A DNA stretch of 43,254 nt from Pseudomonadota bacterium (GTDB lineage Bacteria > Pseudomonadota > Gammaproteobacteria > Xanthomonadales > Xanthomonadaceae), in the NCBI GenBank assembly GCA_023395465.1, contig JAEWZE010000103.1:1-43254 (forward strand), written 5' to 3'. Position 1 is the first letter of the stretch. Every line of letters starts with the position of its first letter. Position numbers and translations under genes: made by a program. The notes under the pieces are model-generated. The model saw only the letters and a list, made by a program, of their open reading frames with translations, ran no database searches and was not told the DNA's origin. Shown piece after piece: positions 28,172 through 36,463 of this stretch.

Positions 28172-28750
28172 ATGCGATTGGTACTGTTGGGAGCGCCCGG
28201 CTCGGGCAAGGGCACGCAGGCGGCAAGGCTCAAGGAGCACCTGCAGGTTCCGCATATTTCCACCGGCGACCTGTTGCGCGCCGAAGTGGCCGCGGGCTCC
28301 CCGCTGGGCCTGCAGGCCAAGGAAGTGATGGCCCGGGGCGAACTGGTCAGCGACGACATCCTGCTGGGCATGCTCAAGGACCGCTTCTCGCGCGACGACA
28401 CGAAAGCCGGCTTCATCCTCGACGGTTACCCGCGCAACCTCGCCCAGGCCGCGGCGCTGGACGAGCTGCTGGCGAGCCTGGGGCAGAAGTTCGATGCGGC
28501 GGTGCAGCTGACGGTTGACAACGAGCAGATCGTCGAGCGTCTGGCCGGACGCGCCAAGGCCGAGGGCCGCGCCGACGACAATCCCGAATCGGTGCGCAAG
28601 CGGCTGGAGGTGTACGACCAGCAGACCGCGCCGGTGATCGAGTTCTACCGCCAGCACGGCCAGCTCACCATCGTCGACGGCGTCGGTGCCCTGGACGAGG
28701 TGTTCAACCGCATCATCGAGGCGATCGCGCCGGAGAAGGCGGTCGGCTGA
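28172..28750 (+). CDS. adk: Adenylate kinase (short-lid form)
   Basis: 192 residues. The P-loop is LGAPGSGKGTQA, followed by HISTGDLLRAEVAAGSPLG, the AMP-binding FILDGYPRNLAQA and RADDNPESVRKRLEVYDQQTAPVIEFY. The LID insert is short (about 10 residues), without zinc cysteines. It equilibrates ATP + AMP with two ADP in the cytoplasm. CTGGGAG 6-8 nt before the ATG is a good Shine-Dalgarno. It is divergent from pfp over 127 bp. Confidence 0.96.
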   Translation: MRLVLLGAPGSGKGTQAARLKEHLQVPHISTGDLLRAEVAAGSPLGLQAKEVMARGELVSDDILLGMLKDRFSRDDTKAGFILDGYPRNLAQAAALDELLASLGQKFDAAVQLTVDNEQIVERLAGRAKAEGRADDNPESVRKRLEVYDQQTAPVIEFYRQHGQLTIVDGVGALDEVFNRIIEAIAPEKAVG

Positions 28751-28836
28751 CGGCGCCGCGATGGCCGCCGAGGCGGCACCCGCACCTGGGAAAGCCTGGC
28801 GCCGGCGCCGCATGGGTCCCGGCGGGCCGACGCGAG

Positions 28837-29340
28837 TCAGTCCGCGGGATAGCGGCTGAATTCGCGCGCGCTGCCGTCTTCCAGCACCAGCTCCACGCTG
28901 TAGGGATGGGCCAGGCCGTCGGGATGCTCCATGCCCGGCGAGCCCAGCGGCATGCCCGGCACGGCCAGGCCCCGCGCGGCCGGACGCTCGCGCAGCAGGC
29001 GGGCGATGTCGGTGGCCGGCACGTGGCCCTCGATGAAGTACCCGCCGACTTCGGCGGTGTGGCAGGACGCCGCCTCCGTGGGCACGCCGGCCTGCTCCTT
29101 CACCGTGGCCATGTCCTCGACATCGCGGACGTCGACGCGGAAGCCGGCCTCGCGCACGTGCTCGATCCAGACGCTGCAGCAGCCGCAGCTCGGGTGCTTG
29201 TGCACGGTCATCGACGGCAGGGTCGCGGCCGCGGACGCTGCGGCAGCGGCCTCCGTGCCCGGCTTGCCGGCCGATCCGGCGGCCGCGCAGCCACCCAGGA
29301 GCAGGGCCAGCGCGGCGATGGCGAAGGGAATGCGGGTCAT
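28837..29340 (-). CDS. DUF411-domain lipoprotein, putative metal-binding
   Basis: 167 residues. The N-terminus is a lipoprotein signal with lipobox LLLGGC (Cys18), followed by an Ala-rich linker. The DUF411 domain begins TVHKHPSCGCCSVWIEHVREAGF, with a CxCC cluster resembling a thioredoxin/metal-binding start, and includes VPTEAASCHTAEVGGYFIEGHVPATDIARLL and GLAVPGMPLGSPGME. Family members are often near copper-resistance genes, but none lie here. The likely site is the periplasmic face of the inner or outer membrane. A TTAGACT hexamer about 36 nt upstream is a possible -10. Function is unproven. Confidence 0.88.
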   Translation of the reverse strand: MTRIPFAIAALALLLGGCAAAGSAGKPGTEAAAAASAAATLPSMTVHKHPSCGCCSVWIEHVREAGFRVDVRDVEDMATVKEQAGVPTEAASCHTAEVGGYFIEGHVPATDIARLLRERPAARGLAVPGMPLGSPGMEHPDGLAHPYSVELVLEDGSAREFSRYPAD

Positions 29341-29477
29341 GGCAGGGTCTGGCCAATGGCGGGCGATGCGCAGAGTCTAACGGTCCGGCCGGAACCGGCC
29401 TTGACCGGGATCAGGCCGGCCGGCGGACGCGCGTTTGGGTAAAGTGCGCGGCTGTCACGCAGCACGCAGGGTCCGCC

Positions 29478-30839
29478 TTGAAACTCCACATCCTCGGCAT
29501 CGCCGGCACCTTCATGGGCGGCGTCGCCGCGCTCGCGCGCGAACTCGGGCACGACGTCGAAGGCAGCGACCAGGCGGTGTATCCGCCGATGTCGACCCAG
29601 CTCGAGCGCCTGGGCATCGCCCTGCGCCAGGGCTACCTGCCCGACCACATCTCCGCGGACTGCGAGACGGTGTTGGTCGGCAACGCGCTCTCGCGCGGCA
29701 ATCCGGCGGTGGAGGCGGTGCTCGACAGCGGCCGCGCCTATACCTCCGGCGCGCAGTGGCTGCACGAACAGGTGCTGCCGGGCCGAGACGTGCTGGCGGT
29801 GGCCGGCACCCACGGCAAGACCACCACCACGACCATCCTGGCCTTCCTGCTGCAGGCCGCCGGGCGCGAACCGGGCTTCCTGATCGGCGGGGTGGCGGAG
29901 GATTTCGGGATGTCCGCGCGGATCGGCGCCGGGCGCGAGTTCGTGGTCGAAGCCGACGAGTACGACACCGCCTTCTTCGACAAGCGCAGCAAGTTCGTCC
30001 ACTACCGGCCGCTGGTCGCGATCCTCAACAACCTCGAGTACGACCACGCCGACATCTTCCCGGACGTGGCTGCGATCCAGCGGCAGTTCCACCACCTGGT
30101 GCGGATCGTGCCCCGGCGCGGCTGGCTGATCGTGAACGGCCACGACGCGCACCTGCGCCAGACCCTGGAGATGGGCTGCTGGACGCCGGTGGAGCGCTTC
30201 GGCTTCGACGAGGGGTTCGAATGGCAGGCGCGCAGGCTGCGCGAGGACGGCGGCGCGTTCGAGGTGCTGCGCGACGGGCGCGTGCTGGGCGCGGTGGAAT
30301 GGCCGCTGCTCGGCGACCACAACGTGCTCAACGGCCTGGCCGCGCTGGCCGCCTGCGCGGCGGTGGGCGTTGACGTGGCCTCGGTGCTGCCGGCGCTGGC
30401 GGACTTTCGTGGCGTGAAGCGGCGCATGGAGCTGCTGGGGCAGGCGCGCGGGATCACCGTCTACGACGACTTCGCCCACCACCCGACAGCGATCGCGACC
30501 ACGCTGGCGGGCCTGCGCGCCAGGGTGGGGCGGGCGCGGATCGTGGTGGCGATGGAGCCGCGCAGCAACTCGATGCGGCAGGGCGCGCATGCCGAGGCAC
30601 TTGCACCGTCGCTGGCAGGCGCGGGTGCGGTGGTGTTCCTGGCGCGGCCGGAACTGCCCTGGGACGCGACCGCCGTGGTCTCGGCGGTGCGCGGGCAGGC
30701 GCGCGCGGTGGCCGATGTCGACGCCCTGCTGGCGGCCCTGCAGGGCACCGTGGGCGAGGGCGACCACGTCGTGTTCATGTCCAACGGCGGCTTCGACGGC
30801 GCGCCGCGCCGGTTCCTGGCGCAGCTGCGCGGGGCGTGA
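29478..30839 (+). CDS. mpl: UDP-N-acetylmuramate:tripeptide ligase (murein peptide recycling)
   Basis: 453 residues, Mur ligase family. It opens MKLHILGIAGTFMGGVAALARELGHDVEGSD from a TTG start at 29478. The ATP loop is VAGTHGKTTTTTILA, then VVEADEYDTAFFDKRSKFVHYRPLVAILNNLEYDHADIF, which marks Mpl rather than MurC, and VYDDFAHHPTAIATTLAGLR. It joins recovered L-Ala-gamma-D-Glu-meso-DAP to UDP-MurNAc. The TTG start is supported by conservation of the N-terminal strand; no ATG lies nearby. TAAAGT about 35 nt upstream is a possible -10. Confidence 0.95.
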   Translation: MKLHILGIAGTFMGGVAALARELGHDVEGSDQAVYPPMSTQLERLGIALRQGYLPDHISADCETVLVGNALSRGNPAVEAVLDSGRAYTSGAQWLHEQVLPGRDVLAVAGTHGKTTTTTILAFLLQAAGREPGFLIGGVAEDFGMSARIGAGREFVVEADEYDTAFFDKRSKFVHYRPLVAILNNLEYDHADIFPDVAAIQRQFHHLVRIVPRRGWLIVNGHDAHLRQTLEMGCWTPVERFGFDEGFEWQARRLREDGGAFEVLRDGRVLGAVEWPLLGDHNVLNGLAALAACAAVGVDVASVLPALADFRGVKRRMELLGQARGITVYDDFAHHPTAIATTLAGLRARVGRARIVVAMEPRSNSMRQGAHAEALAPSLAGAGAVVFLARPELPWDATAVVSAVRGQARAVADVDALLAALQGTVGEGDHVVFMSNGGFDGAPRRFLAQLRGA

Positions 30840-30988
30840 GCCTGCTGGCCCGGCGGAACGCGCGCGTCCGGCATGAGCCGGTACGGCGCGCGCCAATGCC
30901 TCGCGTCGCCACATCGGCGGTCGCTCCGCGCGGTCGGCCAGATCGTCGCACACCCCGTCCGTGGACGCGGCCTGCGCGGCGGACGGCC

Positions 30989-30994
30989 TAGACT
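30989..30994 (+). promoter_or_regulatory. Candidate -10 of the LON-domain gene (leaderless)
   Basis: TAGACT is followed by GGCGCC and the ATG at 31001. The 6-nt spacing places the transcription start on the start codon, and no Shine-Dalgarno is visible. The rest of the 161-bp gap after mpl shows nothing else. Confidence 0.5.
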
Positions 30995-31000
30995 GGCGCC

Positions 31001-31570
31001 ATGGCCGAACTGCTGCCGCTGTTCCCGCTGCACACGGTGCTGGTGCCCGGCGCCACGCTGGGCCTGCGCGTGTTCGAGCCGCGCTACCTCGACCTGGTGC
31101 GCGAATGCGGACGCCAGGGCAGCGGCTTCGGCGTGTGCATGATCGCCGAGGGCGCCGAGGCCGGTGCGCCCGCGGTGCCTGCCGCCTGCGGCACCGAGGC
31201 GCGCATCGAGGACTTCGACACCGGCCCCGACGGCCTGCTGCACCTGCGCCTGCGCGGCCACCGCCGCTTCCGTGTCGCGTCCACCCAGGTGCGCGGCAAC
31301 GGACTGGTGGTGGCCGAGGTCGACTGGTGCGAGCCGGACCCGGTTGCCGAACTGCAACCCCAGCACATGCTGCTGGGCGAGGTGCTGCGGCGGATCCTGG
31401 AGCAGCTGGAGGTCGACCTCGCGGTGCCGGAACAGCGGTTCGACGAGGCTGCCTGGGTCGGCTGGCGGCTGGCCGAGGTGCTGCCGCTCAGCCTGGAGCA
31501 GCGCCAGCGGCTGCTGGAAGAGGACGATCCGGACCTGCGCCTGGATGCGATGTTCGAACTGATCCGCTGA
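31001..31570 (+). CDS. LON substrate-binding-domain protein (no protease domain)
   Basis: 189 residues. The N-terminal half is the PUA-like LON domain: LLPLFPLHTVLVPGATLGLRVFEPRYLDLVRECGRQ, with GTEARIEDFDTGPDGLLHLRLRGHRRFRV. The C-terminal half is helical (QHMLLGEVLRRILEQLEV; LPLSLEQRQRLLEEDDPDLRLDAMFELI). The AAA ATPase and Ser-Lys protease domains of Lon are absent, as is normal for this separate small family. It may bind proteins or peptides in the cytoplasm, but no reaction is known. Convergent with the DedA fusion gene across 35 nt. Confidence 0.87.
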   Translation: MAELLPLFPLHTVLVPGATLGLRVFEPRYLDLVRECGRQGSGFGVCMIAEGAEAGAPAVPAACGTEARIEDFDTGPDGLLHLRLRGHRRFRVASTQVRGNGLVVAEVDWCEPDPVAELQPQHMLLGEVLRRILEQLEVDLAVPEQRFDEAAWVGWRLAEVLPLSLEQRQRLLEEDDPDLRLDAMFELIR

Positions 31571-31605
31571 TCGTTGCTGCCGACGCCTGCCGCCGGATGC
31601 CCTGC

Positions 31606-33627
31606 TCAGCGCGGCCGGCTGTCGTGGCCGGCCAGCGCGTCGCGGTCGGTCCGCAGCCGCAGCACCGGCGCGCCGGTCGCGGGGTGCGGCGCCTGCCGCA
31701 TCGGGAATCCGGTCAGCGCCCGATGCACCGCGGCGTGGGCGGCGTCATCGTCGAGCACCGGCAGCCAGATGCCGAACAGGCCACCCAGCGGCCGCTCGAA
31801 CGACAAGGTCTGGGTGGTTCCGATCCACAGCGGCGTGCCGTCGGCCAGCCGCGCCGGCGCGCGCCACAGGCGCAGGGCCTGGATCCGCCCGTCCCCGGCA
31901 GGGCGCCGCAGCAGCAGGCGTTCGGCCTCGGAGCCCAGTGTGGCCGGCAGCACCGCCTGGTCGGCCGGCGCGGCGTCGTCATCGAGCAGGCCCAGGGTGG
32001 CGATCCAGTCCGCCTGCGGCTGGACCCGCCAGCCCAGCGACTGCAGGTGCCCCTGCAGCGGCTCCAGCGGCCCGGCGACCTGGATTTCCAGCGCCCAGCG
32101 GCGACTGGCGTCGCGCTCGCGGCGCTGCGCCGGCAGTTGGTTCCAGTCGCTTTCCCACCAGGCGTCGCGCTCGAGCACCATGCTCGGCTCCGGCGCATGG
32201 AAGCGCTCGAGCAACGGGTCCACCGCCCGCGGCGCGTGCCATAGCGCGGCCACCGCGAAGCTGAGATAGAAGATCGCCGCCAGCGGCCGCATCCAGAACG
32301 AGCGCGCCACGTGCCGCCGGTAGGCCAGGCCCAGCACCAGCAGCCAGACGATGCCCAGCAGCATCCCGCCGACCACGTCGCTGAGCCAGTGCGCGCCCAG
32401 GTACAGCCGGGCGAAACCCAGCAGCACCCCGACGATGCCGGCCACCAGGTAGGGCCAGACCCGGCTGCGGCCGGGCAGTTCGCGCGCGATCAGAACGGCG
32501 AAGAAGCCGAAGGTGATCGTGGTCATCGTCACCGATACCGACGGGAAGCCGAAGCCGCTGTGCGCGGTGGGCGGCAGCGGCATGTCGATCAGCTGCGACA
32601 GGCCGGTGGTCAGCACCAGGCCGAACGCGAGCGCGGCCACCCAGTGCGCGGCCGCGATCCAGCGCCGCCGCCACAGCAGCCACAGCAGGGCCAGCGACGA
32701 GGCCGGCAGCAGCACCTCCCAGTTGCCGATCGAGGCCAGCCCGGCCATCAGCCGGTCGGCCAGCGGATTGCGCAGGGTGTACATCGCCTGGAAGACGCTC
32801 AGGTCCAGCGCCAGCGGTTCGCCGCGCATCCACACCGTGCCCAGCAGCGCGAACCAAGCCCAGCCGATCGCCAGCAGGCAGGCAGCCAGGATCATCAGCG
32901 ACGAGGATTCCGGGCGCCGCGGATCCACCAGCGCGGCGGCATAGCGACCCAGCCGGGGATGCAGCCGGGTCCAGCGCAGCAGCCTGGCCAGCAGCGCGTT
33001 GGCGTGGCGATCGAACCAGCGGTAGGTGTAGAGCACGCCGGCCCAGGCCAGGGCCAGCACCAGCAGCAGGCCGCCCAGCACCAGCACCAGCCGGTCGGCG
33101 ACCGCGGCCACCGCGTCGTAGGACGCGCCGAAGATCCAGCCCGGCGCCAGGAACAGCCCCGCCCACAGGAAGCAGGCCAGCAGGCTCATCGGCAGGTAGC
33201 GCCGCGGCCGCATGTCCAGCATGCCTGCGATGGCCGGCACGAAGGCGCGGATGGCGCCGACGAAGCGCGCGATCACGATGCCCTTGATGCCGTGCCGGCG
33301 GAACACCTGTTCGCCGCGGTCGAGCAGCTGCGGATAGCGGCGGAACGGCCAGTGCTCGCGCAGGCGCGAACCCCAGCGCCGGCCCACCCAGTAGCCGATA
33401 CCGTCGCCGGCGAAGGCGCCCAGCGCGGCGCAGGTGATGGCGTAGGGGCCGTCGATGTGGCCCAGGCCGATCAGCGCGCCGATCGCGAACAGCAGCGGCA
33501 GGGCCGGCACCACGATGCCGAGCACGACGATCGCATCGCAGAATGCGATCAGGAAGATGAGGCCGCCGGCCGCGACGGGGTGCGCGCTGATCCAGGCGAG
33601 CGTGGCGTCGAACCAGCCGGAGTCCAT
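31606..33627 (-). CDS. DedA-PAP2-LssY C-terminal triple-domain membrane protein
   Basis: 673 residues. Residues 1-200 are a DedA/VTT domain (FCDAIVVLGIVVPALP, then GDGIGYWVGRRWG and RFVGAIRAFVPAIAGMLDM). Residues about 245-430 are a PAP2-like six-helix domain, then LssY_C (about 470-650). DedA proteins take part in lipid-carrier flipping and envelope homeostasis; PAP2 enzymes remove lipid phosphates. Only the third PAP2 motif is intact (R407-x5-H413-x3-D417). The K-x6-RP position reads SQLIDMPLP, and the PSGH position reads PSVSV with no histidine. Phosphatase activity is therefore doubtful. The ATG at 33627 follows a CATAAT hexamer by 7 nt. Confidence 0.88.
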   Translation of the reverse strand: MDSGWFDATLAWISAHPVAAGGLIFLIAFCDAIVVLGIVVPALPLLFAIGALIGLGHIDGPYAITCAALGAFAGDGIGYWVGRRWGSRLREHWPFRRYPQLLDRGEQVFRRHGIKGIVIARFVGAIRAFVPAIAGMLDMRPRRYLPMSLLACFLWAGLFLAPGWIFGASYDAVAAVADRLVLVLGGLLLVLALAWAGVLYTYRWFDRHANALLARLLRWTRLHPRLGRYAAALVDPRRPESSSLMILAACLLAIGWAWFALLGTVWMRGEPLALDLSVFQAMYTLRNPLADRLMAGLASIGNWEVLLPASSLALLWLLWRRRWIAAAHWVAALAFGLVLTTGLSQLIDMPLPPTAHSGFGFPSVSVTMTTITFGFFAVLIARELPGRSRVWPYLVAGIVGVLLGFARLYLGAHWLSDVVGGMLLGIVWLLVLGLAYRRHVARSFWMRPLAAIFYLSFAVAALWHAPRAVDPLLERFHAPEPSMVLERDAWWESDWNQLPAQRRERDASRRWALEIQVAGPLEPLQGHLQSLGWRVQPQADWIATLGLLDDDAAPADQAVLPATLGSEAERLLLRRPAGDGRIQALRLWRAPARLADGTPLWIGTTQTLSFERPLGGLFGIWLPVLDDDAAHAAVHRALTGFPMRQAPHPATGAPVLRLRTDRDALAGHDSRPR

Positions 33628-33634
33628 GCCGGCG

Positions 33635-33669
33635 ATTATGACAGCCGCCGCTGACCGCTCGCCTACACT
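33635..33669. promoter_or_regulatory. Back-to-back leaderless promoters (membrane fusion gene and kinase-like gene)
   Basis: In a 48-bp divergent gap, minus-strand CATAAT (33635-33640) sits 7 nt before the ATG at 33627, and plus-strand TACACT (33664-33669) sits 6 nt before the ATG at 33676. Neither gene has a Shine-Dalgarno. Any -35 elements would overlap in the centre or extend into the opposite promoter. Confidence 0.5.
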
Positions 33670-33675
33670 GTCGCG

Positions 33676-34338
33676 ATGCACCGCGACGCCGCCACCGAGA
33701 TCCATGCGCTCAAGGCCGACAGCTTCGGCCGCATCTCGCTGATGCGCGGATCGGGCGGCCCGTTCGTGCGCCGCGACCTGGCGCACGTGCCGATCTGGCT
33801 GCGCCTGCCCGCCTGGTGGCTGGCCCGCCGTGAGGCGCTGGCGCTGCGCGCCATCCACGGCATGGCCGACGTGCCGCAGCTGCTGGCCTGGGACGGGCGC
33901 CGCCTCGACCGCAGCTACATGGCGGGCGCGGCGATGTACCAGCGGCCGCCGCGTGGCGACGCGGCCTGGTTCCACGCCGCACGGCGACTGCTGCAGCAGC
34001 TGCATCGCCGCGGCATCGCCCACAACGACCTGGCCAAGGAAGCCAACTGGCTGGTGCTGGAGGACGGACGCCCCGCGATCATCGACTTCCAGCTCGCCAG
34101 CCGCGGCGACCCGCGCGCGCGCTGGATGCGGCTGCTGTACCGGGAGGACCTGCGCCACCTGCTCAAGCACAAGCGCATGTACTGCCGCGAGGCGCTGACG
34201 CCGGTGGAACGACGCCTGCTCAAGCGCAACTCGTGGGTGCGCGACGTATGGTTCCGCACCGGCAAGCCGGTCTACCGCTTCGTGACCCGGCGGCTGCTCA
34301 AGTGGGAGGACAACGAGGGGCAGGGGCCGAAGCCTTGA
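33676..34338 (+). CDS. Small protein-kinase-like / phosphotransferase protein
   Basis: 220 residues. The catalytic loop reads RRGIAHNDLAKEANWLV (HND-x-x-K-x-x-x-N in place of HRDLKxxN) and the metal motif IDFQLASRG. A helix REALALRAI upstream may supply the alpha-C Glu, and YMAGAAMYQ fits the hinge. The N-lobe is very short with no clear glycine loop, as in RIO, Kdo-kinase or lipopolysaccharide-kinase-like families. Substrate is unknown. The C-terminal part is basic (TPVERRLLKRNSWVRDVWFRTGKPVYRFVTRRLL), possibly for membrane or nucleic acid contact. The neighbours give no strong pathway link. It ends directly against a 16-bp inverted repeat. Confidence 0.75.
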   Translation: MHRDAATEIHALKADSFGRISLMRGSGGPFVRRDLAHVPIWLRLPAWWLARREALALRAIHGMADVPQLLAWDGRRLDRSYMAGAAMYQRPPRGDAAWFHAARRLLQQLHRRGIAHNDLAKEANWLVLEDGRPAIIDFQLASRGDPRARWMRLLYREDLRHLLKHKRMYCREALTPVERRLLKRNSWVRDVWFRTGKPVYRFVTRRLLKWEDNEGQGPKP

Positions 34339-34431
34339 GAGCCGGCATTGGGGAGTCGGGGTTGGGGATTCGGAACAGCGGGTTGGGGTAGGCTTTGCCA
34401 ATCACGAATCCCGAATCCCCAATGCCGGCTC
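34339..34431. repeat. Inverted repeat with 16-bp perfect arms spanning the SDR start codon
   Basis: GAGCCGGCATTGGGGA (34339-34354) is exactly complementary to TCCCCAATGCCGGCTC (34416-34431), with a 61-nt loop. The loop contains further GGGATTCGG/CCGAATCCC-type units that allow alternative pairing (GGGGATTCGG with CCGAATCCCC at 34411-34420). The element starts right after the kinase-like stop codon, and its right arm contains the ATG at 34422. Dispersed repeats built of GGGGATTCGGGA-type units are frequent in xanthomonads (recalled, not searched). Confidence 0.8.
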
Positions 34432-35240
34432 TCCAAGCCAAGACCCTGTTCATCACCGGCGCGTCCCGCGGCATCGGCCTGGCGATCGCGCTGCGCGCCG
34501 CCCGCGACGGCGCCAACGTGGTCATCGCGGCCAAGTCCGACGTGCCCAACCCGAGGCTGCCCGGCACCATCCACAGTGCGGCCGCTGCGGTGGAGGCGGC
34601 CGGCGGCCGCGCCCTGGCGATCCGCTGCGACATCCGCGAGGAAGACCAGGTCCGCGATGCGGTGGCCAGGACCGTGGACACCTTCGGCGGGCTCGACGTC
34701 CTGGTCAACAACGCCAGCGCGATCTGGCTGCGCGGCGCGCTGGACACGCCGATGAAACGCTTCGACCTGATGCAGCAGGTCAACGCCCGCGGCAGCTTCC
34801 TGTGCGCCCAGGCCTGCCTGCCGCACCTGCTGCAGGCGGCCAACCCGCACATCCTGACCCTGTGCCCGCCGCCGTCGCTGGATCCGAAGTGGTGGGCGCC
34901 GCACACCGGCTACACCCTGGCGAAGATGGGCATGAGCTTCGTCACGCTGGGCCTGGCGGCGGAGTTCGCCGACCGCGGCGTCGCGATCAACGCGCTGTGG
35001 CCGCGCACCCTGATCGCCACCGACGCGCTGAACATGATCCCCGGCGTGTCGGCCGGCAACGGCCGCTCGCCGGAGATCATGGCCGATGCCGCGCACGCGA
35101 TCCTGTGCCGGCCGGCCAAGGGCTTCACCGGCCGCTTCCTGATCGACGACGAAGTGCTGGCCGAAGCCGGGATCACCGACCTGTCCGGTTACGCGGTCGA
35201 TCCCGCGCAGCCGCTGCTGCCGGACCTGTTCCTGGACTGA
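34422..35240 (+). CDS. Short-chain dehydrogenase/reductase (HSDL2-like)
   Basis: 272 residues. The cofactor motif is TGxxxGIG (TLFITGASRGIGLAIALRAA), followed by VIAAKSDVPNPRLPGTIHSAAAAVE, typical of the HSDL2-like SDR subgroup, and NNAS. The usual Tyr-x-x-x-Lys is present as YTLAKMGMS. The Ser expected just before it is replaced by the LCPPPSLDPKWW region, as in that subgroup. It is likely an NAD(P)-dependent oxidoreductase, possibly acting on acyl or lipid substrates. The ATG at 34422 lies in the arm of an inverted repeat with no Shine-Dalgarno; a TTG at 34395 would extend it with repeat-encoded residues only. Confidence 0.88.
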   Translation: MPALQAKTLFITGASRGIGLAIALRAARDGANVVIAAKSDVPNPRLPGTIHSAAAAVEAAGGRALAIRCDIREEDQVRDAVARTVDTFGGLDVLVNNASAIWLRGALDTPMKRFDLMQQVNARGSFLCAQACLPHLLQAANPHILTLCPPPSLDPKWWAPHTGYTLAKMGMSFVTLGLAAEFADRGVAINALWPRTLIATDALNMIPGVSAGNGRSPEIMADAAHAILCRPAKGFTGRFLIDDEVLAEAGITDLSGYAVDPAQPLLPDLFLD

Positions 35241-35301
35241 GCGCGCGCCTTCGACCTGCGCGGTTCACGGCGCAGCCAGGGCCCGCGCCGGGATTGCCGC
35301 C

Positions 35302-36435
35302 TCAGGCCAGCGCCTGCGCCAGGTCCTCGACCAGGTCCTGCGGATCCTCCAGTCCCACCGACAGCCGCAGCAGGCCCTGCGGCGAGGCGGACTGGACCCC
35401 TTCGATCGAGGCGCGGTGCTCGACCAGCGATTCGGTCGACCCCAGCGAGGTCGCGTTGGTGAACAGCGACAGGCGCCCGGCCACCGCCAGCGCCGCCTCG
35501 CGTCCGCCCGCCACCTCGAACGACAGCATGCCGCCGAAGCCGCCGCGCATCTGGCGCGCGGCGATGGCGTGCCCCGGATGCGTGGCCAGGCCGGGGTAGT
35601 GCACGGCCTCGACGCCGGCATGCGACTGCAGGAACTCCGCCACCACCTGCGCGTTGCGGCAGTGCCGCTCCACCCGCACCGGCAGGGTGCGCAGCCCGCG
35701 CAGCACCAGCCACGCCGCGAACGGCGAGGCGGTGTTGCCGGTCTGGCCGCGCAGCTCGCCGCACTCGGCGGCGAAGTCGTCGTCGGCCGCGAACGCCAGC
35801 ACCCCGCCCATCACGTCGCCATGTCCGCCCAGGTACTTGGTCGCCGAGTGCAGGACGATGTCCGCGCCCAGCGACAGCGGCTGCTGCAGCGCCGGGGTGG
35901 CGAAGGTGCCGTCGACCAGCAGCCGCGCGCCCGCGTGGTGCGCGATGTCGGCCAGCGCGGCGATGTCGCAGACCTTGAGCAGCGGATTGGACGGCGTTTC
36001 CGCCCACAGCAGGCGCGTGTCGGGCGTGACCGCGGCGCGCACCGCGTCGAGGTCGGTCATGTCCACCACCCGGTGGCGCACGCCCCAGCGGTCCAGCCAC
36101 TTCGCGCCGACCGCGCGGTAGCCGAAGTAGGTGTCGTCGGCGATCAGCAGCTCGCTGCCGGCCGGCAGCGCCTGCATGGCCGTGGTGCCCGCGGTCATGC
36201 CGGTGGCGAAGAACATCGCCCGCGCCGCGCCGTCCAGGGTCGCCAGTGCCTGCTCCAGCTGCGTCTGGTTGGGGCTGCCGTAACGCTGGTACAGATAGCC
36301 CATCGGCGCACTCGCGTCGGGCGCGTGCTCGAACGTCGTGGCCAGCTGCAGCGGCGGCGACAGCGCGCCGCTGGTCGGGTCGGGTGCGACGCCGGCATGG
36401 GCGGCGAGCGTGTCGAATCGATGCGGGCGGGTCAT
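35302..36435 (-). CDS. Cys/Met metabolism PLP-dependent enzyme (cystathionine gamma-synthase/lyase family)
   Basis: 377 residues. It opens TRPHRFDTLAAHAGVAPDPTSGALSPPLQLATTFEH and carries YQRYGSPNQTQLEQALATLDGA, ATGMTA (phosphate loop), ETPSNPLLKVCDIAAL, and the PLP lysine in ADIVLHSATKYLGGHGDVMGG. FTNATSLGSTESLVEHRAS and LLRLSVGLEDPQDLVEDL end it. Members make or break cystathionine or liberate methanethiol. MetB, MetC and MccB types cannot be separated confidently here. It is divergent from the glyoxalase gene; a symmetric -10 lies in the 72-bp gap. Confidence 0.9.
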   Translation of the reverse strand: MTRPHRFDTLAAHAGVAPDPTSGALSPPLQLATTFEHAPDASAPMGYLYQRYGSPNQTQLEQALATLDGAARAMFFATGMTAGTTAMQALPAGSELLIADDTYFGYRAVGAKWLDRWGVRHRVVDMTDLDAVRAAVTPDTRLLWAETPSNPLLKVCDIAALADIAHHAGARLLVDGTFATPALQQPLSLGADIVLHSATKYLGGHGDVMGGVLAFAADDDFAAECGELRGQTGNTASPFAAWLVLRGLRTLPVRVERHCRNAQVVAEFLQSHAGVEAVHYPGLATHPGHAIAARQMRGGFGGMLSFEVAGGREAALAVAGRLSLFTNATSLGSTESLVEHRASIEGVQSASPQGLLRLSVGLEDPQDLVEDLAQALA

Positions 36436-36463
36436 GGCGGCGCCGGAAGCGGGAGGAGAGGGC

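Noticed and set aside
34395..34421. TTG start for the SDR gene nine codons upstream
   Set aside because: The added residues are encoded by the repeat and are not expected in the family; the candidate -10 would abut the TTG.
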